The position numbers and the translations under genes were made by a program. DNA of 64,000 nucleotides from Berberis thunbergii (lineage: Eukaryota; Streptophyta; Magnoliopsida; Ranunculales; Berberidaceae), in the NCBI GenBank assembly GCA_003290165.1, contig QNQO01000556.1:310001-374000 (forward strand), written 5' to 3'. Under the pieces are notes generated by a model. That model saw only the letters and a program-made list of their open reading frames with translations. It was not told where the DNA came from and ran no database searches. Below are positions 21,921 to 33,854 of this stretch, in pieces; the stretch's first letter is position 1, and every line of letters begins with the position of its first letter.

Positions 21921-22087
21921 AAAATACTCTAAAGTTAGAAGTTGGACTCTGGGATTGACAGGAGGTAAAGATCAGATTGTTGTAATTCGAGCCTCTGGAA
22001 GCATCAACCGTGTTCGTGGTTCACTTAGTTTATCTGACTCTGGTATTACTTCTGAGCAATTTATTGAGAAGATCCGCATTGTAAGAG
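21921..22087 (+). pseudogene. SPPA: Captured exon of chloroplast protease SppA
   Basis: SppA (protease IV-like, a serine endopeptidase, thylakoid-associated in plants) is recognised from KYSKVRSWTLGLTGGKDQIV followed by IRASGSINRVRG and SEQFIEKIRIVR. These match the conserved stretch at the start of the second protease half. The exon is bounded by TTCTCACAG before and AG|GTAAGA after, so splice borders are kept and the source was genomic DNA rather than cDNA. The frame is open, but some conserved positions look altered. The next SppA exon, with the catalytic DSPGG segment, is not found downstream. It lies in the same orientation as both transposase genes. Family assignment is from memory of the sequence; no search was run. 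Confidence 0.8.
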
Positions 22088-23380
22088 GTAAGATATGCAC
22101 ATTACATGTTCATATTTTTACCAGCTGTGCATAAATTTTCCTGGCTTCTCATGTGGTCATATTGACCTATTGTCATGCTAAGTGGCTTCTCATGTTCATT
22201 TTTACCAACCTTATTTGTATAGCATGTTTTAGTTCATAGTAAGTGCTCTCCTAGAAATGGAATCTTATAAACTTGTGGGGTAATAGAGTCTCACATGTGC
22301 TTTGCATTCTCTGATCAATGCCCATTTCGAGAATTTCGGGTTTATTGGGTTTTAACATTAACCAATACTGAATTCATTTTCTTCCTCCTAGAATTATCAG
22401 TTTGCAAAAACAAGTACCACGGGTCTAATCTTGCAATTGATAGCCACAAAGAACTTCTTTAAACAGTTCAATTTGATAGTTGAGATTCATATAGACCCAT
22501 AGCATTTTGTTTTCATTTTATTATTTATTTATATATGAACTTTACTTATGAAATGGTATTTCCTGAGACCTCCAATGACAACAAATCTTGCATGAATTGG
22601 TAACATCCGATGAGGCTCAAAAGATTCGTTTAGAATGAGTCAATGCCCATTTCTAACAGTAAAATTTCTGACACAAACAAATTTTACCATGGATACAAAT
22701 TTCTGACACAAACACAGTAAATTAAGAAAACACAAACAAATGGATACAAATTGATTACAGTGAGCAAATTCTGACAGAGATACAAATTGTTCCAGCAGTA
22801 AAATTTCTAACAGTAAAATTTCTAACAGTAAAATTTTTGGATCAATTCAGTAAGCAAATTTTTGGTTCAATTCAGTAAGCAAACTCAGTAAGTAAAATCT
22901 CTGACAGAGATACAAATTGTATTACAATGAGCAAATTCAGTAAATTTCTGGATCAATTTCTGACGGTGAGTATATCAATTTCTGATAATGAGCATATCAA
23001 TTTCTGGATCAATTTCTAACAGTAAATTTTCTGGATCAATTTCTGACAGTAAATTTCTGAAAATGCTGCAATTCACAATATTGCTGCTTCCTTTTGTTCT
23101 TCCTGAACTTCATCGTAGAGATTTACATTTGCATATAAAATGCTAGACATGTACATTTATATCTCCTTTACATTTGCTGTTGAAATTAAAATTTTCTTTG
23201 TTCTTCTTCCCCATTTATCCAGTTTTCTTCCCGAACCTTATGAAATTCAAGTTTTCTCCTTCATTATACATTGTATAGTTAATGTATTATTTTATACGAT
23301 CTTTCACTGATTTCATCTATTTACTTTGTCTTCATGTTACTTTGTAATTGTTGTGTTGTGTTTTTATTATTTTGGTTCAG
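22088..23380 (+). other. CACTA internal region after the captured exon
   Basis: Begins as the SppA intron. From about 22640 it becomes a patchwork of short repeats (separate entry). The end (ATTTTGGTTCAG) is a splice acceptor directly before the ATG of the second transposase gene. Confidence 0.5.
22640..23062 (+). repeat. Degenerate repeats AATTTCTGACAGTAAA/GGATCAATT
   Basis: Many irregular copies of TTTCTGACAGTAAA, GGATCAATT and CAGTAAGCAAATT words, resembling slippage-grown low-complexity sequence. Confidence 0.75.
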
Positions 23381-25258
23381 ATGGCTTTTTTGATAACAAG
23401 AAAACGTAGGTCCGTAATTGTTGCTGATAGTAGTTCGGTCGTCGCTCCTCCGCCCAACGTAGCTCATTCCACCATTAATGCTCCCGCTACAAGGGCTGCT
23501 TCTATCAGTACTCCACCAGCACATGGATCAAATGTTCCGGTAGTTGATCAATCTTCATCGTTTGGATTAGTTCCTCAAGTTCTCACTCGACGAAGTGTCA
23601 GACGAACAAACCGTCGATCAACGTCTTCTAAGATTGCACTCAAGACTTTAACCATGCCCGGGGATGTAAACCCTTCCCCCCAAGGAGATGGAGAGCTCCC
23701 TAGAGGTAATAAACTTAAGCTTTCCTCATCATATTCGGAAAATTGATTTTTTTTTTACAACAGCAAAGAAAATGAGGGGGCCTTGTAGACAACTAAAATC
23801 CCAAAGGATCACAGGAACCACTAACACACACATTCCCGTAGTGTGGGATCCTAGTCATTGTCGCTCGCAATCGGCGAAGATTAATAGCTTGTTGGTGCAT
23901 GACATCGGTGCAATCATTCACAACCATTGCCCGATGACATCCTCATCTTGGAGTGAGGTCAAGCCCGAGACGCAGGCCTAGGTGTTGGACGCACTCACAG
24001 TAAGTTTTAATAATTAAAATCTTTATAATGCAGAAAGTTTTGAAGGTTTTGCATGTTTATGCTTGTATTTTTACATGATTTGGTATAACTTATCTCTTTG
24101 GGCCTTAATATTCTCTAATAAATGTTATTTAAAATTTTAGGTTAACTTTGAGTTTGACATGAATGATCCAAACATTCATGAATATATCACAGGTACGTGC
24201 GTGGATCGATACAGGAATTGGAAGCATGATTTCCATCAATACTTCCAAACGTTTTCTGATGTGGATAGTGCTAAGGCACAACCCCCAATCGAATTGGAGC
24301 ATAGGCCTGATGAGTGGGTGTGGTTGTCTGATCATTTTCGAACTCCCACATTTCTGATAAACATTAACATTTTATTTAATTAAAATAAACATATTTATTT
24401 TTATATATGTAATAATGCATATGTTTAATATATATTTTGAATAATTATACAGAAAAGATCTGAGGCAAACAAGGCGAACCGACGTCAAAAGAAAATTTAC
24501 ATCACTCTGGTTCATTGCCCTTCTCTTACAGGGTGGAGGAACGACGTCTAGTAAGCGAACTCATGTTTCATTTCATTATTTTATTTTTAGTCAATACATT
24601 CAATTAAATATTTATATTAGTTGGTTTATTATTTTAACAATGTTTTGTAGGAGGGTTCAAAATTCTCAGAAATTGACATGTTCAAGGATGTTTATGCACT
24701 ACCTGGCAATGAGGTGGCCGTGAATTTGCATGTAAGTTTTATTTTTTGCATTTTTTGCATATTGTCACTTATGTTGCTTTAAAATTTATTAATTTTTAAT
24801 AAATTTTTTAATCAAGGAAACGATGGTGGAGAGGCGGGATGCCTACATGGAGCGAGTGGCCTCGCAGCATCCTCCTGGAACTCCGTTGGAACAACTCACA
24901 ATGGACAATCCTGATGCAGGATTACATATTTTGACGGAGACATTGGAATCGCTAGGTCCAAGACCCGGAAAGATTGTTCGGGGGATGGGAAAAGCTAAAG
25001 TACGTGACGTCAACACCTCATCTTCAGCTTCGCAGCGCTCAGCCGGAATCATCATTACAGTCGAAAGTGGAAGAGTTACAGAATGAGTTAAATGCTGCCA
25101 AAGCGCGTGAGGCGGAGAGGGAGGCCCGAGAGGAGGAACGACAAACACAAGAGGCAACTAGGTGGAGTATGTTATTAGGGGCTCTCCAGCAGTCAGGGAT
25201 TAATTTGTCGAGCCTCCTGCTACTGTCGACAAACCATCATCAGCCTCCACATCCCTAA
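23381..25258 (+). pseudogene. TNPA-like CACTA protein (Transposase_24), broken
   Basis: The second CACTA gene; in the family it binds subterminal repeats. The ATG at 23381 follows a splice acceptor. Exon 1 is Ser/Pro-rich and basic (RRSVRRTNRR), ending at a GTAATA donor near 23706. Exon 2 has RGPCRQLKSQRI and a TAG stop near 23980. Exon 3 (24141-24357) has NFEFDMNDP and VDRYRNWKHDF. The next exon has RSEANKANRRQKK, typical of PF03004. The last exon has EIDMFKDVY, VERRDAYMERVASQHPPGTP and TETLESLGPRPGK, then after a frameshift a coiled-coil C-terminus (VEELQNELNAAKAREAEREA). Stop and frameshifts make it a pseudogene. Confidence 0.85.
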
Positions 25259-25479
25259 AAAATGTACTGATGTGTTTTTTTAATTTGTAACTATACAGTA
25301 CGGTTTTAAAATTTTTAATTTGTAATGGATACATTATGATTTTACATTATTCATTTGTAAAGTTAATAGTATTCAAATAAATTAGCCAAACCTTTCTATG
25401 CGTGAGATGATTCAATTAATAAATATTTAAAATTTAATTAAAATAAATATTTGAATTAAAAGATTTCAAAATTATTGAA

Positions 25480-26176
25480 CAAAACTTTAAGCGACAAAAA
25501 TTTTCGTCGCATAAGAATAGATCAAGCGTGTTTGGATCGACGTAACCTGTGTGACAACATTAGAGTGATGAATATTGTTGTCGCGTAAAGAATATCTTGT
25601 GCGATGAAAGGTTCGTCACCATTGAGTTAAGCCGACAAAGTCTAACGCGACGAAAGGGATGGTCACGATTGAGTTATGCCGACAAAGTTTAATGCGACGA
25701 AAGGGATCGTCGCGTAAGTATATTTTGCACGAAGAAAAATTCTATTTCTTGCGACGAAATTAGTGTCGCGTAAAACAGTATTACGCGACGCACCCTTATG
25801 CAACGATCTTTGGTGTCATCGCATAAAAGGATTTCATAGCGACGAAGATTTATTTTCGTCGAGCAAAAAAGATTTTGTAGCGACCAAGATTTAGTTGCGT
25901 CGCGCAAAGACTTGCGAGACAGAGTTGTGGTGTTGTCGCGCAAAAAGGCATTTGTAGCAACGAAGCTTATTTTCGTCGCGCAAACACTTGCGAGACAGAG
26001 CTGTGGTGTCATCGCGCAAAAAGGATTTTGTAGCGACGACGATTTTTTTTCGTCGCGCAAAGGCTTCCGAGACAGAGCTGTGGTGACAACCTTTGCACGA
26101 CGAATATTTTGTCACCCAATATTTATGGCGACGAAATGTTGTCTATAGCGACAATTTTGACTACGTCCCTAAAGGC
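25480..26176. repeat. CACTA right subterminal repeat array
   Basis: More than a dozen GCGACGAA/TTCGTCGCG words in both orientations, several as close inverted pairs (for example near 25840-25865 and 26030-26060). Confidence 0.85.
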
Positions 26177-26190
26177 CTTTTTTTGTAGTA
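26177..26190. repeat. CACTA right terminal inverted repeat
   Basis: Ends GTAGTA rather than the expected GTAGTG; followed by AGT, the target duplication. Confidence 0.8.
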
Positions 26191-26193
26191 AGT

Positions 26194-27044
26194 GATTAAA
26201 ACATATTTGCCATGGATCGAACTTTGGTTGTGATGGCATGACCCTTGAAGTGGCTCCCTACTTGTAACATGTGCGCGATGACTGACTTTGAAATCAAGAG
26301 AGACACACTTGCGTGTGGTGTGTTCGGCACTGGGGAAAGTGTGATTGTGGAAAATAAGTGAAAAAAAACAATGAAGAAAACATCAATTTTATCATTACGT
26401 GCAATCTGTATAGAACTCAAATAACTTTTTGGATATATTTAAATTTAAAAGTTTGTATAAGTTGTTATAGAAATTGAATTCTGAACATTTTTTTGTTAAA
26501 TGCACTTTTTGCTAATTCTAGTGGGTTCGTTCAAAAATTGCAAATTATGATGACCATGTTGGCTGTTGATGAGTTACATCGATTGTTCTTGTTGTAATAG
26601 AAAATAAATATCTTCGTGTACACTACGAATTTGTTAAATATGTTTCATTGGCTTGTACAAAACATAATTCTGAACAACTTTTGTGAAATAGTTTTTTCTA
26701 AGTTTTGGCTTGAGTTTTCCAGAAAATGTATATTTCTACAAAGTTGTTTATTTTAAAAATTCGATTTGAAGTATTAGATTTGTGATGGCCTGGGTCACAC
26801 TTCTTTTATGAAGAATTGACTCATCCCTAGAATTTTGCATTCCATGACATGTTAAATTCCTAATTACTTTTTATTTATATATGTAACAATCGTCTTGAGG
26901 GAAAAAACTAAATGTTCATTCGATCATCGAATGAGAATTAATTACAAGGATTTCTTAAGGCAAAATGCTTATTTATTGTTATTTTATAATCGTATTTTGC
27001 TGACAATGATGTATATTTTTTATGAATGTAAGTTGGTCAAACCA
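26194..27044. other. Flank F, copy B (left part)
   Basis: AT-rich, no gene seen. It corresponds to 41275-42120 in copy C and, from 26892 on, to the first bases of the window. Confidence 0.6.
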
Positions 27045-27052
27045 GTATTAAA

Positions 27053-27835
27053 TAGGGGTGGGCATCCCATCCCACGATCCCGATCCCATCCCAAAATTTT
27101 GGGATCCTTTTAGGATTCATCGAATCCATCCCGATCCCATCCCATACCGATCTAGAGTGGGATGGGTTCGGGATGAATATTTTCAATCCCGCCTATCCAG
27201 TCCCGAACTTATTTATTTAATATTTATTATTATTATTATTAACTTTAATCAAACTACTATTCTAAAGGAAAATTTAGGATGTGTTTAAATTAAATAAAAA
27301 CATCTACTATTTAAAAACTTACTTGATTTGGTACTCTTTGTTTAGATAGAAACTTAAGTTTGGATATTTTAGGTCAAATAGAACCCTTAAAAATTTATAC
27401 TATTTCAAATTTTAGATTGGTTATAAGACAATTGTTATTGAAGAAATTAAAGCCAAATGATGATTTGTTTTAGTTTTACACAATGAGTTATATGTACAAC
27501 TATTGGTTAGTGTATCACACAAAGGATGCTTAACATAAAATATATATATATATATTTGTAAGTTCATTGGACTATAAATTTTACATGACATTTAATATTA
27601 TTATGATGATAGTTTTATGTACATAAATTTGGCATTATTGTGTGTGAACAATGTGAGATGAAATTCTAAGTTATTATTCATTATTTGTAAGTTATTCTTC
27701 ATTATTGGTGTGTGAGCAACGTGAGATGAAATTTGACATTATTTGGGATGGGACGAGGTCTATCCCATCCTGATTCCTAGCAAATGGACAGGATGGGATA
27801 GGGATGAGGTCCATCCCGTCTCGTGCCCAACTCTA
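27053..27835. mobile_element. Non-autonomous hAT-like element, copy B
   Basis: 783 bp with the same ends as copy A (GCCCAACTCTA at the right) and target duplication GTATTAAA at 27045-27052 and 27836-27843. It contains an extra TA microsatellite expansion near 27540. Confidence 0.8.
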
Positions 27836-27843
27836 GTATTAAA

Positions 27844-28134
27844 TACTGTCCCAAGTTGTATATTTGATAAATTTAGGTGCATACGTGAGGAACAGAGCTC
27901 GAGAGACTCATTAGGGTTAGTTTGGAGCTTGGAGGCGAGCGATTATAGCTTCTTCGTGTTAAATGTAGCATTGACTCATTCTATTAGATTTTTTGTTTTG
28001 TTTATCGCGTATGTTATAGGATGTAAGATACATTAATTTCTTTCTGTATTTGAAGTCCAAGACTTTGGATTGGATGATATAATAATTTTAGGCATGTTTG
28101 ACTTATGATTTCTTTTGGTGGATTATAACATAAT
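27844..28134. other. Flank F between hAT element and Tat LTR, copy B
   Basis: Equivalent of 948-1238; no gene seen. Confidence 0.5.
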
Positions 28135-28665
28135 TGATGCAGTTTTTTTCCGCTCCCTGCTTTGACCTAATTTTGTTGATCCGTTGACTTGCACAAGTAA
28201 CGCACGTGAGCCATAGACAATGACGGAGTGGCCGATGACGCTCCGATGCTAAAGTCAGACATGGCTCTGAGGAAGGTGTAATGATGTAATAGGGAATTTG
28301 TAGCATACCTTAGCTTACAACCTCATGTCTTATTTATAGTGCAAGAGTTTTGGTTCTACCAGGCCATCGTAGGCGTAGTTTAAGAAGGAGAACTCTTCGT
28401 GGAGATCCCTCCCTAATTAGGAGTCGTACTATAGAAGGGAAGTTCCCTGTTAGCTCCGTGCTCCTAGATACGCGGGAGATAGTTCCCAATCCAAGAGCAA
28501 TCCGTAGAAGGGAGTTTTCTTGTGTGGAAGATACTCTGGTGTTTGCTTCCTAGTTGGAAGTAAAGGGCAACTGTAGTTTCCCATCCGAAGCTGATCCTAG
28601 AGATACTTGCCTAAAGAGGGCTTACGGGTATTGAGGATAGCTATGAGAAGTGTGGGCCTAACATG
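28135..28665 (-). mobile_element. Tat-type Gypsy 3' LTR fragment (copy B)
   Basis: Starts TGATGCAG and is interrupted at 28666 by the Athila-like element after ACATG. Unlike copy A, the rest of the LTR is missing: after the second ACATG only CTGTG remains before a deletion to CTACCGCTTTG (37290). TATA box at 28329-28339. Confidence 0.8.
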
Positions 28666-30669
28666 TGATGCGGATTTAACTAACCTAAATAAATAGGTTA
28701 ATTCAACCCACTTGTAATAACCGCAAGTGCACGGTGCCTAACTGGTAGACAACGGCAAGTACGGGTCGATCCCACGAAGAAGGTGGATGCAATTGAATTT
28801 TAGAATTTAATTAAACTAATTTAAATGGAAAATGGGGTTACAGCATTTTTAAAACTAAACTAAAAATAAATTAAAAATAAGAAAAATAAAAGATAGATGA
28901 GATGAATTTTTGTGGGCTTGGACTCACCATTGAATTAGCAAAATTATTTAAATCTAAATTATTGAATTTAAAAACGAGAAGCGTTAGGGATGATAATCCC
29001 TTGCTTACACCGAATATGTGATCGTTAAAATCCAATTAAACTTATACCATGTTTCTATCAAACATTAACAAATTATTTTAAGCAAATACGCTCTTACAAA
29101 GTATTAAGTGTATTTTTAGGGCACACTTAATCAAAGCTTAAGCTTAATATTTTTAGCACATGCTTTGAATATTGATAAAGGGTAATTCTAACTACCAAAC
29201 ATATCAAGTTTAATTTCTCGAACATGCAAGGTGAAAGCAAATTATCAAAAATTCAGAAATAACTTGTAATTAACAATTAAACACACAATTCAGTAAAATA
29301 AATCAAAATAACTTATACAACCCATTTAGTTTATCACAAGCTCGATGTGATGGCACTCGGCTGATCAGCGGGTGGTTGTGCACGAATCCCGATGAAAATG
29401 GTCCCAAAACGCTCTGTGGTGGTAAAGAGCAAAACCAGGGGTGTAAATAGCCAAAAACATATTTGACCATTTCTCCTGCCCTCGCTACAGTGCAGCTACA
29501 GTACCCTCACAGAGGTCGTCTTCTCCAGCACGACAGCGGGCTCTCGCAGCTTCGTTCTCGCTCCTCGCGACCTTCCTCATCCTCAAATCGTCTCCAGAAC
29601 CTGCGAAAGACGAGCAAAGATGAAAAAACACCAATAAAATAGCAAAAATAGAGATAGATAAGCGAGCGATGCTCCCCTGTTTTCGCTTCCTGTCGCGACG
29701 ATGGTGCGCCGCGGTGCAGCTCTGTTTGTGGTGGTTGTCCGGTGGCGGAGAGATGGTTTGGGGCCTGGACGAAGAGAGGACAGAGAGAGGGGAGGAAGAC
29801 GGGCTGTGGCGAGGCGTTCGCGGCGTGGTTGGTGGCTCTGTCACGGCGATTCGTGCGGAGGTTGTGGTGGTGGGACTCGTGCGGAGGTGGTGGCTGTTGT
29901 GTGGACAGGGGAGAGGAGCAGAGACGGTGACAGAGTGAAAAGTTGACGTGAAACAGGGTTGTCACACCCCTGTTTCACGGTGGTGACGGTGGCGGTTGTG
30001 TTGTCTGGCGGTGGAGGTGGTGCTAGGGTGATGGTGGTGGCGAGGTGGTGATTGCTGAGTCATTGGAGTGAGTGAGAGATGAATGAGTGGTGAGGGTGAT
30101 GGTGAATCACCTTTGAGAGAGGAGCTCCTTTGAGGAAATCTCCATTGAGGAAGAGGTTTTGATTTCTAATTCTTTTCTTTTCCCTTCTCTTCCTCCTCTC
30201 TTTCTCACCCTATTATCCTCTATTTATAGAAAATAGCCAAGATGAATAGGGATGAGATGAGGGGAATATTCATCAATGAAGGTAGGATTGGGCTTGGCAT
30301 TGGGTTTGAGTTTAGGTTATGGATGGGGTTTAGGTTATGAATTAGGTTTCGGGTTTAGGCTTGTGGGTTTTAGGTTATGAACTAGGTGTTGGGTGTAGGT
30401 TTGTGGATTTTAGGTTAAGAACTAGGTGTTGGGTTTAGGTTTGTGGATTTTAGGTTATGAGCTAGGTGTTGGGTTTAGGTTTGTGACTTGTTTTATACCA
30501 CCATTGAAATCGACTAATTGTCGTTTGTGACTGCTTTAATATGGATTCATCGTTTACGCTCAAATTCCTGCAAAGACATGAAAACGAAATAATTACTATA
30601 AATATAATAATCGAAACACTAACATGTATAAATTAAGGGATATATTATGTAATAATTATGTGAATATCA
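28666..30669 (-). repeat. Athila-like 3' LTR (copy B)
   Basis: 2004 bp, TGATGCGG...GAATATCA. It carries left-LTR-specific variants shared with copy A (TGTATTTTTAG near 29107; no GGAACAGAG insertion). The minus-strand GC-rich block is 29350-30100; TATA box 30220-30229. Confidence 0.88.
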
Positions 30670-30670
30670 A

Positions 30671-30684
30671 ATACCCCCAAACCT
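30671..30684 (-). other. Polypurine tract of Athila-like element (copy B)
   Basis: Minus strand AGGTTTGGGGGTAT lies directly upstream of the 3' LTR; it primes plus-strand synthesis in LTR elements. Confidence 0.7.
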
Positions 30685-32625
30685 ATATTTTGCTAGTCCT
30701 CGAGCAAAACAATAAAAAGAAAATCCTAACTCACTTTCGCAAGAATCATCGGTTGCACTTACCTGAAATGTGCAACAAGGCTTTAAACCCCTAGATTACC
30801 TCTAGTGGACGAGTTATAGTCTCGTGAGGGTTTCCAGAAATGTTACCCACAAACATTACTGACTCAATCAAAACTTGGTCAAATAGTGTTCATTTTAAAA
30901 CTTCAAGAAATGCAGAAAACAAATAGTGTCATTTTAGTGTATCAACAAATCTCCAAATAATTTAATATTCTCCAAAGGTTAGAAAAAATTCATAATCATC
31001 TTCAACTCAACGTGTGTGTGTGAATAGCACTATCAACATAACTTTTCATTTCAGAGTAAAACAATGACTAAATCTCCTGTAGAAAGTTTGTTTTGACTTC
31101 AAACCTCTCATGTCACTCACAATAAAGCACTCAGAGATTTGGTATTTCACTCAGTTTATATGTGAGGAAAAGAGTAATTAATGGAAAACAATCATCTCAC
31201 ATATAGTAATATGAAGAACGGACTTTTCAAGAATGGAATGAACATGATCTCATGGACAGGAATATCAATTACTTTTGGAAATGTTGAATCAAACACCATA
31301 GGTCTTAGTTATTAAATCTCCACATCTTCAGAACCAACCTTTACCTAAGATCAACTAGGACTTTGTTGGGTTGTAATGGGGCTTGGGTAATAGTATTCTA
31401 ACAAAAATTTCTAGGAATGTATACACCCATTATACGAACAATTAGGGCTGTCAAGAATAAATCAATGTTGCACCATCAATTTTTTTCTTCATTTTCACAT
31501 CTTTATCCTCATTGAAGAATCATTTTTTTTTCTATTTTTCTTTTCTTCAACCTTTTTTTTATAGCGGATTTATGAAATATCTCATATTTTGCTCTTCATG
31601 CCCTTTTGACACCAAGTATATCCATCCATACACATTCCCAGAAAAGTTGGGTAAAGGTTAATGGGTTAACAAATAAAAGTTAATCTAAGGCTCAAAAGGC
31701 TACAAAAAAGGTTAATGTTATGGGTAAGTTAAAAGGCTAGTTAATGGTCTAAAGAAAAAAAATGCCTAGATCATTTCCTAAGTTCGGGTCAGTATTATGA
31801 CATCTCAATTGAATAAGCCAAGAAGTTCTAGTGTAATAATTCAATTTTTATGTCATTCCCAAAGCAATTGATCAAAAAAAATGAAAATAATGAGATCATC
31901 AACGAGATAATGTAGACTCAAGAAAAATCAGAGTTTATGTATAACCCTCAGAAAAATAAAAAGGCTCAAAGCTTTCAGGGTTAAGTCTCCACTATTATTC
32001 TAAGGTTTTCTAGTATATATTTCACTCATTAACTTCAAGTTATGCTAACATGGCTCATGGTGCAAAGATAATCGAGTTGAAAAATCTTATGAACCAGATC
32101 TAGCTTAAGGATCATACTAAACTTTCAGTCTTTATCAATATACCAATATGTCAAGTTAGCTTGCATTTTCTTGAGCATAAAACATTTAAAATTCATTTTC
32201 ATACTCGTAAAAGACCAAGTTTTCTTGACAGAAAAGCAATTTTTTTTTTTTTTTTAAGAATAAGAAAAGAAAATACTACAAAAAAATGAAAAATTCACCG
32301 ACTCATGAACCTACCCCCAAACCTAATCCAAACATTGTACTCAATGTTTAACAAAATAATACTTACAAATGAATGAAATAAGTACAGGAGAGGAGGTTAG
32401 AACAGTATTACCGCGGTGAAGATTTTACCAATTTCCAAGAAGTCATCCATCAATGAGGCTCACAAACATAAGAATCATGGAGTTTTCATTAGAAATCGAT
32501 AAAATGCAGACTCGACACTAACAAAGAAAACTAAAAAGAAAGGCAAGTTGTAAGTCAAAACTGTTACGGAGCTAACGAGTATGAGTGAAACACAACTAAA
32601 TAGGGTACTCGAAAATCAATCCAGA
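30685..32625 (-). other. 3' untranslated region of Athila-like element (copy B)
   Basis: No coding signal. 30685-31500 is the part lost from copy A; the remainder matches 3535-4641. It includes T/A runs near 31525-31560 and 32240-32255. Confidence 0.6.
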
Positions 32626-33327
32626 CTAACAGCAAAGACACACAACTAAAGCTAGGTTGCCTCCCAGTAGCGCTTGGTTTACCATTATCAGCCCGACAAA
32701 TATTCTTCCTAAAAAATGGTGTATCGAATAGTGGAGAGGAAGAACATGACAAACACTTAGTCCATTGTCGTATATCAACAACCTGAACAGTTGAGGATCA
32801 GACCACCAAAATATAGCAATCACATGGGGCACCAAATACACTAGGACATTCCAAAAGTGACCAGTAGTCATACACAACAGATGATCCTTGCGTGCTCCAA
32901 AAAGAAAACATCCTATGTCTGGTTCCAAATCAGAAGATTGAATAATTTTCACAACTGGATGGTGAAAACTGAAATCCTCACTACAGCACAAGGGATCGGT
33001 GAAAGTAGCCTTAGTAAATGGGACTGTGATGCAAGTAGATGAGACGATGGATATATCAGGTGGTACAGGCTCATCACATGAATCATATAGAGATATTGGT
33101 CTAGACAACTCATCACCTGAAAATGCATACCTGAGGGTGGCAGGTAATTGTTTAAGGTCAAGCTCAGGTGGCTCAACTGATGGGACTAGTTTTGACTCAC
33201 TGAGTGGAAGAGGATTCACTTTAGACTTTCATTTATGACTAGGATCCACAATGGGGACTGAGTCAAGCAAATCATTGACTTCCCTAATGGAATCATCAAC
33301 ATCAAAGTCTAAATTAAATTGAGTCAA
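32626..33327 (-). pseudogene. Pre-RT-like ORF of Athila-like element (copy B)
   Basis: Same frame as 4642-5343, with ELDLKQLPATLRYAFSG. The Trp codon of the copy A frame is a stop here (plus-strand TCA at 33229-33231), leaving 197 codons open below it. This mutation arose after the A/B duplication or was lost by conversion in A. Confidence 0.6.
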
Positions 33328-33356
33328 ACAAGCCTCTAAACAGTCAAGGGGAGACT

Positions 33357-33854
33357 CTAAAGAATGTTCACAGTTTGATTCGATGCATGAGTCACTAGGG
33401 AGGCATGAGTCAACATGGGAAGGAGATTCTGTAGTGTCTCAGAATCGACAGGTTCATCAATAAATGAATCACTAGGGAATTTTTCTGACTCTATCTCAGG
33501 AAGTGACTCAACTATCTGATTCACAGTCATCTCAAGTTTCCGGATAGCTTGAGAATTTTGTTGAAAAATAGTTGTCAATTCTGTGATATCATGAGAATTT
33601 TGCACAAGTATTTCTCCTGTTCGCTCTATAAAAATTTTCATGATATCCTCTAACTCATTATCAGGAATGAAAGCTTGAGGAGTCTGAGGAGTGTCTAGAG
33701 GGCCTTCATGGTACTGACCATGAACCCATGATAAGCCAGAATGATAAGCTAGACCTGGGTAATAATCTAAATATGGATCATACTTAGGTCGTCGCATGTC
33801 ATAAAATGAATTGACTTGCTCGGAAAAATATGCTGGATAATCCCTTGTGTTCAT
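33357..33854 (-). CDS. Gag-like ORF of Athila-like element (copy B)
   Basis: Collinear with 5373-5870 and starting MNTRDYPAYFSEQ. The frame stays open 18 codons further upstream through oligo-T, but the ATG shared with copy A is the likelier start. Only a few substitutions separate it from copy A, and no zinc knuckle is present. Confidence 0.6.
   Translation of the reverse strand: MNTRDYPAYFSEQVNSFYDMRRPKYDPYLDYYPGLAYHSGLSWVHGQYHEGPLDTPQTPQAFIPDNELEDIMKIFIERTGEILVQNSHDITELTTIFQQNSQAIRKLEMTVNQIVESLPEIESEKFPSDSFIDEPVDSETLQNLLPMLTHASLVTHASNQTVNIL

Larger units (their letters stand above)
14124..26190 (+). mobile_element. CACTA (En/Spm) transposon with captured exon
   Basis: A 12,067-bp element starting CACTACTAAAAAAA and ending TTTTTTTGTAGTA, whose final base appears mutated from G. 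It is flanked by the 3-bp duplication AGT (14121-14123 and 26191-26193). Copy B preserves the empty site (GTACATATAATGATTAAAAC, 41269-41288). Both ends carry long arrays of GCGACGA/TCGTCGC words. Inside, in one orientation, are a Transposase_21 (TNP2) pseudogene, an SppA exon and a Transposase_24 (TNPA-like) pseudogene. Both transposase genes are damaged, so any movement would need another element. Confidence 0.92.
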
